A DNA stretch of 64,000 nucleotides from Onchocerca lupi (GCA_028564675.1 JAOVVO010000262.1:1-64000), one strand, 5' to 3'; shown: positions 51,148 to 64,000, counted from the stretch's first letter. Program-made: numbers and translations. The notes: generated by a model from the letters alone, not told the origin.

Positions 51148-54100
51148 TCAGATCTTTGAAACAAATAAGTGGTTAGCAAAAGGAAGTTCGACCATACTGA
51201 TGCTTTCCAGGAGCTCCATCATTCTTTGCAAGCGATAAACATTAACATCATATTCTTTTTCATTCTGGAAATTCTTATTTTCATTTCTCCATATCAACTT
51301 CACCAGTAGCAGTATTTAAAATCAATCAGATAAATTATCTCAGTATACAATCAACAGGAATGGAAAACTTAAAATCATTAAGCAATCTTCATGACTGTCT
51401 CGGCATAAACTTACACGTTTGCAAATAGCCTGTAACCTGCAAAATGCTGATAATGCATTTCGAGTTACATCCGATGTGATACAGACTGACTGAGGTGTGT
51501 TATTCCCTTGCTGCCTAGCATGCAGATTTACAGCAAGCTGTAGCGATTTTTCAAAAAGCACTTCATTTGTAAATTGAGTACCGACCAACTGTACCAGAGA
51601 TTGCATTACAAAGTAATATCTGACAATGAACGGCTGAAAAAAAAGTACAATCTTGCAACAGTTTTTGAAAATGTATAGAGGAAAATGTAAATGTAAACGT
51701 AACGTGTAAAGTGTGGTGAGAATAAAATATATGGAGTAACGAACAAAAGTGAGACTGATGGATAATGGGTAAATTGCAATAGCAGTTAAAATTCAGTTTG
51801 ATGAAGTCTGAGCCTAGTTTTACTTCTTTTTTGTACCTGCATAAGGAAGGCAATCTGTTCTAGTATTTGTTCCTTTTCCACGATAATATGATCATTATTC
51901 AATGAAATTGCTGAAATTCGCAACAAACAATTGAGACTCTCCGCGAACAACTCATCAATCTCTTCTTCTTGCAATGAACAAACGAATTCATAAACAAATA
52001 ACGATCTAAGTTCTCTAAAAAATGGAATAAGAATGAATTCGGATAAGTACGATTTATCCCTATCTCGATCAAAAGAAGCATGAGATTCTCACATTTCTTT
52101 TTTCTTTATTTTTTTTTTGATCTATAAATTTTTTCTCGGCTGCTATTTAATACTAATAAACAATCGACTTAAATACCGGAATATGCGATTTGCTCTTGAT
52201 ACCACTTGACTGGACAACAACACATGGCATAACAGGCTTAAGTCGACAAAATCATGCATCATCTATAAAAAAGTGTACAACGACTAAAAGTTGTAGCATC
52301 AAGGAAATGCGAACTTTAGAAAAGATCATTCAACATAATCACAAATCATTGAATACTGTAATTTTTCAACTCCTTCGACCATTCAAGAATTTTTCTCAAC
52401 TACGTTTCAAACGATAAATGTTGCAATTGACAAAAGAGGTAATTGTCCATTACATGAACAACAGATTTCAAAATTTCCAGCTTACAATATTCCTTTTGAT
52501 AAGCAGTATTTTACGCAACTAAAATTTTTATCAAATATTTATATGGACTTCTTCTATAAGTCCAGCTTACTAGTTCAATTTATTTAATAGGTAATTAAAA
52601 ATTGATGAATTTCATTAAGAAAGCACCATTAAATTTAAACTGTTTATATCTTCATTACTTCAGACCTGTGAAAAATTATGCAAATTCTAATTATGGAACA
52701 AAAACGCAAACATTTACAAAGCAAAGAAACTTCGATGTGGTCCTTATTTTGTAGTTCAAATAAAGTTTTTTTTTTTGCATATAACAAAACTAATCAGCAC
52801 TGTCTAGCAAAAGATTTGATCGGAAGTGAACAGAATTCACTGAACTAATCCTAAATTAAACAAAATACATTTTTTGAAGCCCGCTCAACAGTACTAGAAA
52901 CTCCTTTATTAGCACATTTTCCTTAATCAGTTTGTATTTCATAGCATATTCCATACGCTTGGAACAACTATCTTAACATAGCTGCAGTAGTTTACCTGAT
53001 TAGCGTAATGTGATAAAATCGTTTCGCACAACATTTCTTCTATGTATTTCTTCTTTGAACTATTATTTTTGAATTTGAAGATCTTCAGTTCTACTGGTGA
53101 ATTATGAAATATAATGTTATATTGAAACAGATCGGAATGCAATTTCAAATAGTATCTGTAAAAAGGCCTTTTATTCCATAACTTCAATTTTAATTTGATT
53201 TTACGTCATGAGCACAGAAATGTAATACTATAAGATTTTAAAATAGAATATTAGTTACGCATATATGTTTAAAGAAGTTTATTAGGAACTCAGTAATTCC
53301 TCTAGAAGTAAGTTGTATTAATTTATCAGCCTAACATTATGAGTTAGAATGATATAGGCTGCAAACCTTAAATCATCAGCAATGCTTTTTCTGACTATAA
53401 TTTGGCGTCCCATTTTTGTGATCAGTGCAACGAAGTCTTCCAAATAGGTTTTTAGCTCGCTAAATATCAACTTCTGATGGTTTACGCTCTTCATCTTCAA
53501 ATAAAATATTGAACGGAAGCCATCCATTAACTATGGAGAAGAAAAATTATCAATGGTATATCCCGTAAATAAAAAATAAATAAATAAAAACCAAGCACTG
53601 AAAAAATATAAAGAATTTAAAAAATACTTGTAACAAGATAGCACAAGTGTAAGGCCAAACAGTTATTGTACTATTTGAATTCTGTAGATGTATTATAAAG
53701 AACGCTAAGTCCTTAACTGCCTTTTTTTCTTTATCTGACAATGTATTGTCGATATAAGCCTGTAAAAATCGGTATACAATAAATTGCAATATAATTTGTA
53801 TCAAGTTACAAGGTAAATGATAAAAATTATATCTATAATGAGAATAATTCAGCAGAATGCGCAGCTGCTTAATGCGATAAATTCTAAAATGTTTCAAGAT
53901 TCAACGCATCTAAATTACCAAGCCTGTATCAAACATTTATTCTCCAAATAAAACTAACCTAAACTACATGAACTATTTAAAGGATCTTGAATTTATAACA
54001 CATGCTTGTACAAATTTTGAAGCTAGAAAGAAATCAGCTTTTCACTTTAAACAACTTACATTATTATTTATAGTCATACACAGACCATCTTTTTGGATGT

Positions 54101-56001
54101 ATAAAAATACAATATTACTTGGAAAACGTGCCAATATATCTATATTCATACCTGCCAAGGTGGATGCCAGCGGTTTATCTTTCCATCGAAATATTTTCGT
54201 ATAGAGATTGGCTCACCAAAATTCACATAAATATGACCAAAACGTTTGTTAAGAATTTCGCGCGATTTGAAAAGTCCTGTAAATTAATAAATCATTTTCG
54301 GCAAACCCAAAAAATGACCAATATTCCAATTATAAAACCTGTTGTCGTCTCTTGTGGTTTCGGAAAACCAAAAAGTTCGTAAGCATACAGAAATTCTTCC
54401 AAAATCTTATCATAATCGATGGTAACTGGAACAACAATCTGAACGATGAGTTAAAGGAAATGACTTTTAGGGGGAAAAATCACCAAAATTACAAAATGGA
54501 AATTTGTAAATGCATCATTTGGCACTGGAAATAATCACATTGATTTAGAATCCTTTTTGAGAAAACTAAAACTAACCAAATCGTATAACTGACATCGAAA
54601 AAATGGCTCCATGCACATTTGCAGCAAACCAAATTTTGGATAAAGACTTTTGCCTGATCTACTACGAGCACCTTCTAAGAAAAATTCAATCGAATTATCC
54701 GTCTCGCGTAGTTGCATTTGCACATAACAACTGAACAGTGACCAATAGAGTGTGTCCTGTAACGATATAATAGTTTTAAAAAAGTCAAACGAAAAATAAG
54801 TCAGTTATCAATAAACTTACTGAAGAATTCCACAAAAGAAGAAAAAAACTAAAAAATTTGTATTCTGACATAAAATAAAAAAGTTCACGTCAGTACCTTT
54901 CCAAATTTTCGCTTCATAAAAAAGGATCCACAGCGGCGTAAAGTCTCACCCAAAAATTTTGAAGCCATAAAATCCATCCCAGTAGCAATGGCTGGCAAAG
55001 GCAGATTGTGATTGAAACAAAGAAGAGAAATAATCAAGAAATCCATATAACTCTGCAAAAGATGTCTAATAAGAGAATTATAAAAATCGACCAATCATGA
55101 AAATGAACCTAAAAAGATTTTACTAGATCTGAAAAAATCCATAAAATACCCTGTGTGTTGGCAAGAAAATAATAGGATCATTCTTGGAATATTCTCGTAT
55201 TCGCAACAGTTGTTCATCATTGAAATAAACGCCATCATATACTGTCTCCAATAAGACCAAAATTACTTATAAAATGTATAAATTAAAAGCAACCAAAAAA
55301 AGACTGGTAAGAAATTGACTGATTCAAGTAATGGTCAAATTAATAACCACTGAGTGAGGCTGCCCTACAAGAAAAGATAGTAAGACGAGAGCTTAAATGA
55401 GTAACACGATCCAGACTTGGTATCTATATTCTTCGAAAGAGATTGATGGAAAAGTCTCATATTAATCTGTCAACAATGAAGTGAAAAATTAAATTCAAAA
55501 AAGAATGTACCCTGATTGTTTTTGCAAGCATGTAGCCAACTGATCGTATAACTAACAACTGCATTTGATGAGCAATGCTGCGTAATATTAGCCTTGATTC
55601 ATCAGATAACAGTTTTCTTGTAGTATTTCGCTTTGCACATTCCTCCCTTATAATCTTCTGAATATTCAAAGGATGAGTTAGCATAACAAAATTTGCATTT
55701 TATTCGGATTAATTAACGAGTTGAACTATATTTAATCCTCTTAAATAACGAATAAGCCTTAGTAAGTGAAGTTTATTAAGAACCAACGGTTAAGTTCACT
55801 AAGGACTTCGACATAAAAATTGACCTGCACAGATTCCGTTTTTAAAATCATTTCTATTATTTCATTTGAATCTTTTAATTTCTGTCGTTTGCCATTTCTC
55901 CTTGGAAAGTTTTTTGGCTGCGCAACCCATGCAACTTCTCCACCTGTCTTATCAACGATTTCGAACCAGTCTATCATACCATTTTTAAGTCGATTGTTCA
56001 T
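51148..56001 (-). CDS. Dihydroxyacetone-phosphate acyltransferase (GNPAT)
   Basis: GNPAT acylates dihydroxyacetone phosphate in peroxisomes, the first step of ether-lipid (plasmalogen) synthesis. The start is at 56001. Exons 55825-56001, 55511-55657, about 55150-55245, 54897-55052, 54577-54756, then about 54385-54438 and 54167-54280, carry the acyltransferase domain. Its motifs appear in order: I FLPTHRSYMDFL (HX4D), II FLGETLRRCGSFFMKR, III IEFFLEGARSRSGKSLYPKF and IV IVVPVTIDYDKILEE then ELFGFPKPQETTTG. These match human GNPAT more closely than mitochondrial GPAT. The C-terminal exons (53.9-51.1 kb) include TVWPYTCAILLQ, LSHYANQ and VTRNALSAFCRL, each alignable to human GNPAT. The final exon ends FVSKI, and SKI fits the PTS1 peroxisomal signal. 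C. elegans acl-7 is the likely counterpart. C-terminal exon borders are approximate. Confidence 0.9.
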
Positions 56002-56292
56002 GATGCAGATAGATGCTAACTTAATATTTCAAGTTTATTACGAAACTTCGGGACAAAAATAATGACCAAAAGTTGGATGATAATTTCCAATAGCGATCAA
56101 TTTTGCTGATCTATTGCACCTATACTCTGGAAAAAAAGATTTTGGTTTGACTGATACGAACTTGCAACCACTATCATAACAATCAACCAAACCAAAGTGT
56201 GACAAAGATATAAATCAAAAAAACAAAAGCAACGAAAACACCAACACATATTTTTTTCCTGTTTTCATTTACCATTATTCCTTCTTTACTTA

Positions 56293-56324
56293 AATGTGGT
56301 CGGAATCAAATGTGGTCGGAATCA
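56293..56324. repeat. 16-bp unit duplicated in tandem
   Basis: AATGTGGTCGGAATCA occurs twice, head to tail and identical, between GNPAT and the nuclear receptor gene. Confidence 0.9.
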
Positions 56325-57160
56325 ACCTGTGTTGTTCAACATTCTCATCCATCCTTTCGCATAAATCCAAATTTTATTTTCCGGAAAATTTCTCACATTT
56401 CCCGACAAATAAACACCAGGAAAGAAATGCACTAAAAATTAATCATCCATATAGATCGATCCCGTTTTTATCATTACATTTGCTATGTACAATATACAAC
56501 AACCCATAAAAACAATGTATGCAAAAGAGCAAGAAATGTTAAGTAAAATAGGAGCAAAGTTTATTATACTGTTATTCCCATATTTAGTGTCATGTACCGT
56601 ACTTATTTTCACTTATTTATCACTTATAAATCATTTTTGTTCAACCGATTTACCAGCTGATGAGCCCTCGAAAATTCTACATTTTTTGCACTTCATCTCA
56701 GTACATGGCATAACTAAGAAAGCAAGGAAAAAGAGATAAAAAATACACCGAAACTTCCTGATTAATTCCTACACATATTCGCATAACACCGTTAAAAAAA
56801 GATCAAATAATTTAGCAATCAACAAGAAACAAACAAGTGTATCACATTCAAGAAACAATTACATACTTATGCCAAACTCAAGAGAGAATAATATGCATGG
56901 CACAGTTATCAAAACAATACTTCTAGTAGATGAAAAGACAAAAAAATAAAAAAAAAGCAAAATCTCTCCAAAGGAAATTGTATTCTATGGCATTAATAGG
57001 CAGGTCATTTGTCAAACAAATATTAATATATAATCTTTTGGCATGCAAAAATTAACAAATACAACATGTTAAAAAAAAGAATATGGCGTAAGTATATCTC
57101 CAAAAACTCGAATAAACCAGTAGTAATGTAAAACATCCCAATTTTCTTAATACCGGTAAT

Positions 57161-59489
57161 TCAAGGATCTTTCAAACATACTTCTTTAACAAAATTATCC
57201 ATTTTCCAATTCTCTTCAAAGAAATCCATAACTTGCATATTTTCCTCGTTTTGAGCAATTATGTTCTAAAACAAACAAAAATTTTAGTGCAATACATACA
57301 GATCTTGTTGAAAATGATGATGAACCATCTAATTATTTGTGGAAAATATTACACAAAGTACGTACTTGCACTGAAGAGGCCATCATAAGCAAACTGCCAT
57401 ATTTCTGTGCACCCATAGTTATTCCACATTTCGAAGTTATTAAATAAAACAGTGCCGACAAATATTTTGATCTTTCGGCATAAATTTGGGATTTTGCTAT
57501 AGGCGAAAGGTTAATTGCATCTGGAAATAAAAACAAATGATATTTGAAAAAAATCTAAAATGTGTCCGCAATGCACTTCAGTAAATTAGTGAAACGAACC
57601 AGGGTTAAAGAAGACGCTTGCTTTGAACAGCGCGAATTCCGGCATAGTAATTTTCAATTGTCTGAATGGAATCATGATTTCATCCATTTGTCGGTGATAA
57701 ATTGATCTACAATGCAATATATGAAATCCTTTAAAAATCCAAAACTTGTATGAAAAAGTAAAAATAAGCATTCTTAGATGATTTTAATAAAGAATAAAGA
57801 ATAAAACAAATTAGACCTGAACATGGAATGCAGACCTACCTACAACCAGGCAACTTAACTTCATTTTGAACTTGACGTCGGATATAGGCACCGTTGGGCA
57901 ATACCAGTTTATCAGCACCATGATCAGGTGCATAATAATTTCGATTTAAAAGATTGAAAGTGAACCCGAAGTTCTTTATCAGTGCAATCTGTAATGCTTA
58001 TATGAAGCATAAAATTTGGATTTTATCACCCACACACCTGGATCAAAAAGTGAGCTTACTCGATCATCCAAGGATAGCTGATTAAATAAATCGAAGGTTT
58101 TTGCCCATTCCAAACCAACTCGCATTTCTCTTTTATTCCACATTTGTATGTCTTTTAATGTTGCAATATACAATTCCTTCACAGTTGCATACGGCTGAAT
58201 GGGTGAAAAAAGTTTTACAAATAGTGTGAATCATTATTTTGAAACAACTGTATAAAAAACAAATACTGATTCCTGAAACAAAAATATTCAACCATTATGA
58301 AAGTCAAAAACAAAGAGATCTTGATTATACTATTATAAAACCAACATCTATTTTGAGGTTATTAACTTCATTAACAAGTGACGGTTCACAAACAGCTTCT
58401 TTAAGTCCACTGATTTCAGGAAGAACACACTGCCGTAACCTCATACATAATTTTTCAATCGCCAACAAACGCTCTATCAGCTGCAAAAATAATCCATCAA
58501 TTTTTGCTATTCCATTTACACATCAGCCATCTACCAAATTTAGAATGCGAAGAATACTAATCATGAAGTAAAATATCAATGATAATATATAAGTATGTCT
58601 TACCCTTTCTTCTGCCGAACGTATATGAATTGCACAATCATCTTTAGAATTTTGATTATTCATTTTCATTTTCTTGGTTGGTCCAATGCGATCACGATCA
58701 TTTTGGATTGCTAAAAAAAGGATTTCAATAACCAATGAAAAGAAGAAAACGCTACCAAAATTTGTGCCTTGAAACACTTCCCATCGAGTGTGAATATACC
58801 AAATACGCATAATAATCTAATAATATCCCGTAAAAAATATATTTGACGACAAGAAGAGTTAAGAAAGTAAATGACAAACCTTTGGCATCCATTCCTACAG
58901 CAACGCATTTGTTGAAACGGCAATGTCGACAGGCACAGCGGATGTCTACAGAATTTACATTAATCAATAAAACTTTAACAAAATCTTGATGTCAAAGACA
59001 GCAATCCAGAGGGGACAGAAAAACTGCTAAGAAATTCTCTATAATATATGTTATTAATAGACACTCTGTATAATGCAATAGAAAAAATTACTTTATTTTA
59101 CAAATATAATAACTTACTTTTGTTGACATCACAGTTGCCTTGGTACTGACAGACAAAAGTGTGCTCTGATACAATAGTACGACGAAAGAATGTTTTGCTG
59201 AAGTACACATAAATATAGTATTTTAAAAGAAAAAGCATAGAAAATGTCTTGAGAAAAGTCTTCCATTCTTCGGTTTCTACTAGGTAACTACAGTAAAGCT
59301 AATCTGCGCACGTAAAAAACATACTCTATTCAACTGCACCAAAAAGATCGTGAAAATCCTGCAGGTAAAATTCCCAACAAAAACAATACAGAAACGCTAA
59401 CCATCCATTGCAGCTCGCCACACCGTAATGGTAACCTGTTGCAAGATCTGAACAGACTGCACAGAGTTCACCTTCAGGAACTTTTCGGC
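57161..59489 (-). CDS. Nuclear hormone receptor, 5' exon(s) not found
   Basis: Ligand-type transcription factor. Exon 59402-59489 encodes the first zinc finger (CAVCSDLATGYHYGVASCNG), completed as CKTFFRR by exon 59118-59197, which also starts the second finger. Exon 58880-58945 finishes it (CRHCRFNKCVAVGMDAKG). Both fingers have full canonical cysteine spacing; the P-box is CNGCK. A basic hinge follows (about 58600-58710). The ligand-binding domain runs through exons near 58330-58480 (ERLLAIEKLCMRLRQC), 58060-58195 (EWAKTFDLFNQLSLDDR, the helix 3-4 signature), 57840-57990, 57600-57710, 57365-57520 and the last exon 57161-57266, ending VKEVCLKDP. P-box and overall divergence suggest a nematode supplementary receptor derived from the HNF4 line; I cannot name an orthologue. 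The first exon here begins after TTATTTCAG, so the start codon lies upstream, probably before 61.8 kb. Confidence 0.85.
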
Positions 59490-61837
59490 CTGAAATAAGT
59501 GAATCAGATTGAACTGTTAGAAGAAATGGAATGTAATTATTCATCTGGAAAACTAGTTATTTTAGAAAGCGCTCCATTACAAAACAATATTAATATTGGC
59601 AATATTTCTATCCGCAAAATGATTAAAACCGTGTGAAACAATTACATTTGGATTTACTGTAATCCTATGTTCACATCTTGTTAAGTCATTACAGTGCTAT
59701 GAAACAAGAAAATAGATGGAAAAGAATATCTTTCTCAGAACTAAACGATCAAACCCACGTAAAACTTCACGTGTGTACGATAGCATGAATTTCGAATTTA
59801 CATAAGGACTACGATGCAAAACTTCCAAAATCGACTACGTCTTTCCACCATTTTTTTTCTTTTCTATCTCTCTCTAGTTACATGGCTCTTACATCACGAG
59901 ATTTCGAAGGTTCTGCGCATAATGTTTGGTACGAACTCCAATTTTTTAACAACGATTAGTCTGAGCTTGCCTCAGTATTCTACCAGTCTTTGTCCACAGA
60001 CACACAAAACCTAGCAAGCACTGAAACGCATATTACAACAAACGAAAAAAAAAAGCGATTCAGTACATCTCAAACTGTTAGCTTGCAATAAAAAAAAGTT
60101 CGCTGACGAAATATTAGGTATTTCCTTTCTTTTTTTTAATGATGGCCAACAAACAACGAAACGCTTAACAGAGTTTTGTTATGTCCATTCTAACATATCA
60201 AAACACCTGCCCAGCAATATAGAGATAGCAACACAAACGTTTGCAGTTGCCATTACGGGGTCATCGTGAAAATGTCCTACCACATCGAGCCAAAACCAAT
60301 AGCTTTAAGCACCGACCAGAGCCGCAGTGGCATGAATATAAGAGATATATTGTGAGAACGAAGAAAGAGAAATGAAAAATAAGCTAATGAATTAAACCGT
60401 AATGCGGATAGCTCATCCAATACAAAGATACAAAGATTAGAACCGAACCTACTCCAACCTCCTTGCATAAAAAGTTATAACTGCGCTTCAACTTAACATC
60501 TCTATCATTTGCAATCGGATAGAAGTAGTCTTAAAAATTTTGGTACGAACAAACTTACGTTGTGCCATTTAAAGTCGTCGAACGTTTCACTGCTAACAAT
60601 ATCTCCAAGACTATGGTCGATTACGCCTCGAAGTCACGTACCACAAAAGATGAACTATATTAAAACACTTAAACGTTACGAAGAGATAGCGTACGTGAGA
60701 GAGAGTGTATGTCGCTGTCAAACTAATGTGTATTGGAACGTTTGCTAATGTTCCCCTCCCTCTCTTACCATCAATGTGAGTGTATGTCTGCCACAACCCG
60801 TGCACCCAGCTTCGCCCATGTCAACATCGGCAGAGATGCAACAACACTTCGCTTCGCTCCTATCCCAAAAACTTCAACAACAACCGGCCAGCCATACAAT
60901 CGATAACACTTCCTCCTGCCAACTGCTGGAAGCGTTATCACGCGGCTGATGATCAACCACTTCCTCTCCCTCTCCCCCTCTCCTCCACCCTAAACTTTTC
61001 TTCCGCATTACTTCATAAGACATCAAAAACCAACTGAACTGGAAAACACGCAACTCATATTCCGAGTCTCTCCACACCTCTTCCTTTCATTCTTGAATTT
61101 CTCGGGCAATTAAGTATCGCCACAATCTGCAATAGCGATTATCCAATCCATCATTTTGAAGCCATTTAAATGCATAATCTCTCCTCTGCGTGTATTTCTT
61201 TGAGTGATTATTTCAGTGTGATAACTTCTCTAAAAGACTTTCAAATTTATTCTCCCACAGAGAATGGCCATCAAGTTCGTTCACCGGTCATTCGTAAGTC
61301 CATACTCAAATTTTGAAATAAATTACTGCCCGATCTATAGCCCGAGTTTATTCATGCCCGACGTGATCTTTTCCAATGCATTAAAATAATGCTGACACCA
61401 TATTCCGTAAATGTTGAAGCGTCTTTTTCGGTCCCTTATCAAAACAGAGAAGTGCGTATTGGAGAGAAACTTCTCAAACGTTCTTTAAATTTCGTTTCCT
61501 ACAAGTATAATATACAAATAAGAAATGAAAAGATACAGATGAGACCGCTGAATAAAAATTTCCGAAAGATAACACTTGAAAATCATAATAGCAAGCAGTA
61601 AGGGAATAATAAGCATCCCACTTGTTGCAAAGGATGGATATTGTGGAAACTTGAGCTTGCATCATTTTATAATATACAATTCCATTTCGTCTATTGTTGT
61701 GATGTTCTCCGATTTTATCGCACCTTCAGTGTTTGCAGAGAGCCCCACTAATTTGCTTATTTTGCACAAATCAATTTTTATTAGAATACCTGGAGTCTAT
61801 GTAGGCCGGCTACACTTCGTATGTCCGACTTCGCTAG
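59490..61837. other. Upstream region of the nuclear receptor
   Basis: This must contain the missing first exon(s) and promoter of the minus-strand receptor if the gene is complete. I could not pick a convincing ATG exon with a donor of the right phase. The segment 60780-61080 is less AT-rich and C-rich on the plus strand but carries no recognisable domain. Confidence 0.5.
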
Positions 61838-62010
61838 TCTATATAAATGAAAATGTTAATGTTCGTTTGATCAAAATTTTAAACCTCCAAAAGTTTTAAA
61901 CACGCTCCTTGTCTATATTAATTCAAAATCCTAGATATCGGAAGGTTCTTACCTATTGCTTTGAAATTTTGACGTTGCATTCGAATATGCGCATGTTTTT
62001 ATACACGCGT
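61838..62010 (+). mobile_element. Helitron 5'-end-like sequence
   Basis: Starts TCTATATAAATGAAAATGTT and continues with AATGTTCGTTTG, CTCCAAAAGTTTTAAACACG, then a block around TGCTTTGAAATTTTGACGTT. The first 80 bases match the reverse complement of 11840-11922. The TTTGAAATTTTG block matches the interior of that element in the other orientation. Its position and direction fit the 5' end of the decayed Helitron coding region that begins 0.6-0.75 kb downstream. The expected 5' flanking A is not evident (G is seen). Confidence 0.6.
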
Positions 62011-62588
62011 TGCTGTTCTTGCAGTCTGGTCAAATGGAAAAAAAGAAAAGAGAAAGCGCATGTTTCTAGTGTTGTGGAAAAAAAACTGATACTTTCTGAT
62101 TTGATTTGTAGTTCGTCGGACTGGAGATTAATTCGATTAGATTAGTAATATGTGTAAGAAGGTATTTTGTCTTGTGTGACAGAGATGAATGCTGCTTAGA
62201 AAGGTTTTATTGATTGATGAAAAGTGATTCGTCATAACAAACAATTATCGGAGAACAGATCGCTGGGTTATTCTTTCCTTTGTCGCTGATAGAGGAGAAT
62301 TACTATTCAAGTGAACTATCGGAGTATCGCTATTGTTGTGTCACTTTGAACTGTCGAACTGGAACCCTTGGAACTCCAAAGTTGTTTATCTGTGAATTGG
62401 AGTGTTTTTGGTGGCAAACATATTTTTCGTCACTTTTGAAACTATGTCGCACCACTTCAGCTTTAGTATTTCTTGATCAGAGTCAAACATGACTCCATAT
62501 TCAGCAGTCACGTGATTAAAATTGTTTCGCATTCTAGTACAACCCAGCTGATGATTATAGTTTTAGCCCCCATGTTCTCATCGGCACT

Positions 62589-64000
62589 ATGACTGAAGTA
62601 TGTCTTTATTGCAAGGCTCTGAAATTTAATGGAGAAACGAAAGAAATGTTGCGCCGTCGAGAAAAAGAAAAAAAGTAATAAACTGAAGTTTGAAGAACTA
62701 TCAGTGCCATTAAAAACTTTGCTTGATGTTTATACCGCCGAATCAAAGCGTTTCCGATCTAAAATTAAGAAGTACAACTCGTACTTCCAAATGACGGCGT
62801 TCGACGCAGAAATTTTATCACTGTAACAAAAAAATGATGCATGGACCTTGCGGTACACTGAATCCAAATTCACCATGCATGATAGACGGAAAATGCTGCA
62901 AGCGATATCCTCGAGCATTAGTATCCAACACAGTTGCTAGAAACGATGGCTATCCTTTATACAGAAGATCAGCAGAAGATGGCAGTAATTAACAACCATA
63001 TAAATGTGGATTGGTGACATCGAAGTAGATAACCAGGTGGGCTGTTCCATATTCGCCTTTGCTATTAAAAGCATACAAAGCACACATAAACGTGGGATAC
63101 TGTAACTCCGTTAAATCGATCAAATACATAAGTAAATGAATAAAGGCAACGACATAGCAGTTTTTGACGTGCAGCCAGAAAGAAGTGAAAGGAATGCGGT
63201 ATTACATATCGATGAAATCGCTCAGTATTGGGCTGGAAGATACATAAACAGCAATGAATCTGTGCGGCAAATTCTTTCATTTCCCATAAATGAACGAAGT
63301 ACAGCTGTTGTTCACTTGGCAGTGCATCTAGAAAATGGACAAGGTGTTTATTTTACAGTTGCAAATATGCAACAAATAGTCCCACATCCACCGGCTACAA
63401 CGTTAACTGCTTTCTTCACATTGTGTCAAACTGACGCATTTGCGAAAATACTGTTATTTTCGGAAGTGCCTACGTAATTACACATGGATGCGAGTAGAAA
63501 ATCATTTGAACGATGCAAACGAAGAAAACCAGCTGACGGACAATCTGACATATCAAACAAACTACGATAGACAAATTGTACACCGAGCATCCTAATCAAG
63601 ACGAAAGCTTCTTTTGCATGTTGTTAGTAAATGTTCCCGGCCCAACTCCTTTCAGCAATTAAAAATTGTCAACGGCGTTACACATGCTATTTTCCGCAGT
63701 GCATGTCAAGCTTTGAATTTATTGGAAAACAACCGACATTGGAATGTATGCATTAATGACGAATGCAACACGTCACATCCAAATCAAATTCGTACACTGT
63801 TTGCAATTATATTGACTGCCTGCTCTCCTTCGTCTCCAACACAAAAAAAAAAAAAAAAAAATTAAAAACAAAAAGTCCAAAAAATATTGAAAAAAAAAAA
63901 AGAAAAAATAAATAAATGAAAAATAAGAATATATCAAGTTATGGGAGAAATATAAATCGCATAAGTCTGAAGATATTTTCTCCATCGGACATGCAGCGAA
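62589..64000 (+). pseudogene. Decayed Helitron Rep/helicase N-terminal region, cut by window end
   Basis: Rolling-circle transposon protein, broken by frameshifts and stops. In order: MTEVCLYCKALKFNGE and, one frame over, KKCCAVEK (the Cys motif before the Rep domain), then the 62629-62826 frame (SKRFRSKIKKYNSYFQMTAF). From 62836 come MHGPCGTLNPNSPCMIDGKC and KRYPRALV. In the 63136-63477 frame come NKGNDIAVF, IDEIAQYWAGRYINSNESV and ILSFPINERSTAVVHLAVHL, then AFFTLCQTDAFAKILLFSEV. Next is a YTWMRVENHLNDANEE fragment. The 63614-63865 frame is helicase-linker-like. The last bases, past an A run, encode EKYKSHKSEDIFSIGHA, a typical Helitron continuation. These blocks are the Helitron_like_N region in correct order. 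At least three frame changes and several stops show it is not functional. Confidence 0.85.
63843..63861. repeat. A19 tract inside the Helitron relic
   Basis: Nineteen A in a row, followed by a second A-rich stretch to about 63920, interrupting the transposon coding sequence. Confidence 0.95.

Noticed and set aside
1..64000. tRNA genes, rRNA, CRISPR arrays and spliced-leader RNA genes
   Set aside because: I looked for T-loop words, SL sequence and regular spaced repeats, and found none convincing. A covariance-model scan was not possible here.

Overview
The window is animal nuclear DNA and most likely comes from a nematode, probably a parasitic (clade III / filarial-like) one. It is AT-rich, has no bacterial-style gene packing, and its genes are split by short to long GT..AG introns on both strands. 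Several genes look nematode-specific: a Cys-loop receptor of the divergent nematode lgc type, a supplementary-type nuclear receptor, and an LDB protein starting MPRRK. The species assignment is inference. Exons were assembled by eye from splice signals, reading phase and remembered family alignments, so boundaries are good to a few bases where phases close and approximate elsewhere.

Layout: 1-3510 holds no recognisable gene. 3511-6933 (-) is CCDC22, a coiled-coil subunit of the CCC/Commander endosomal recycling complex. 6934-17223 is mostly unassigned, with a weak 112-codon ORF at 10772-11110 (-), microsatellites and a 0.2 kb inverted-repeat element related to Helitron ends. 17224-30125 (+) is ldb-1 (LIM-domain-binding/CLIM cofactor), with two 5' exons separated from the main body by an 8.3 kb intron that contains a long hairpin. 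30126-35943 shows no clear gene. 35944-38735 (+) is a divergent Cys-loop ligand-gated channel subunit with an apparent one-base frameshift. 39582-44717 (-) is an SLC16-like monocarboxylate transporter, convergent with the channel.

48311-59489 carries three minus-strand genes in tandem: a nuclear hormone receptor (57161-59489, 5' end not found), the peroxisomal ether-lipid enzyme DHAP acyltransferase GNPAT (51148-56001, C-terminus -SKI), and a centromeric histone H3 variant of the CENP-A/HCP-3 class (48311-50267). The last 2 kb is a decayed Helitron: a 5'-end-like sequence at 61838 followed by Rep/helicase N-terminal fragments from 62589 running off the window.

The genes do not form one pathway. 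The points most worth following up are the CENP-A gene (long loop 1, unusual tail, GC-AG intron, 53-nt poly-T tract at a splice acceptor), its tandem arrangement downstream of GNPAT, the channel frameshift, and the hairpin in the ldb-1 intron.
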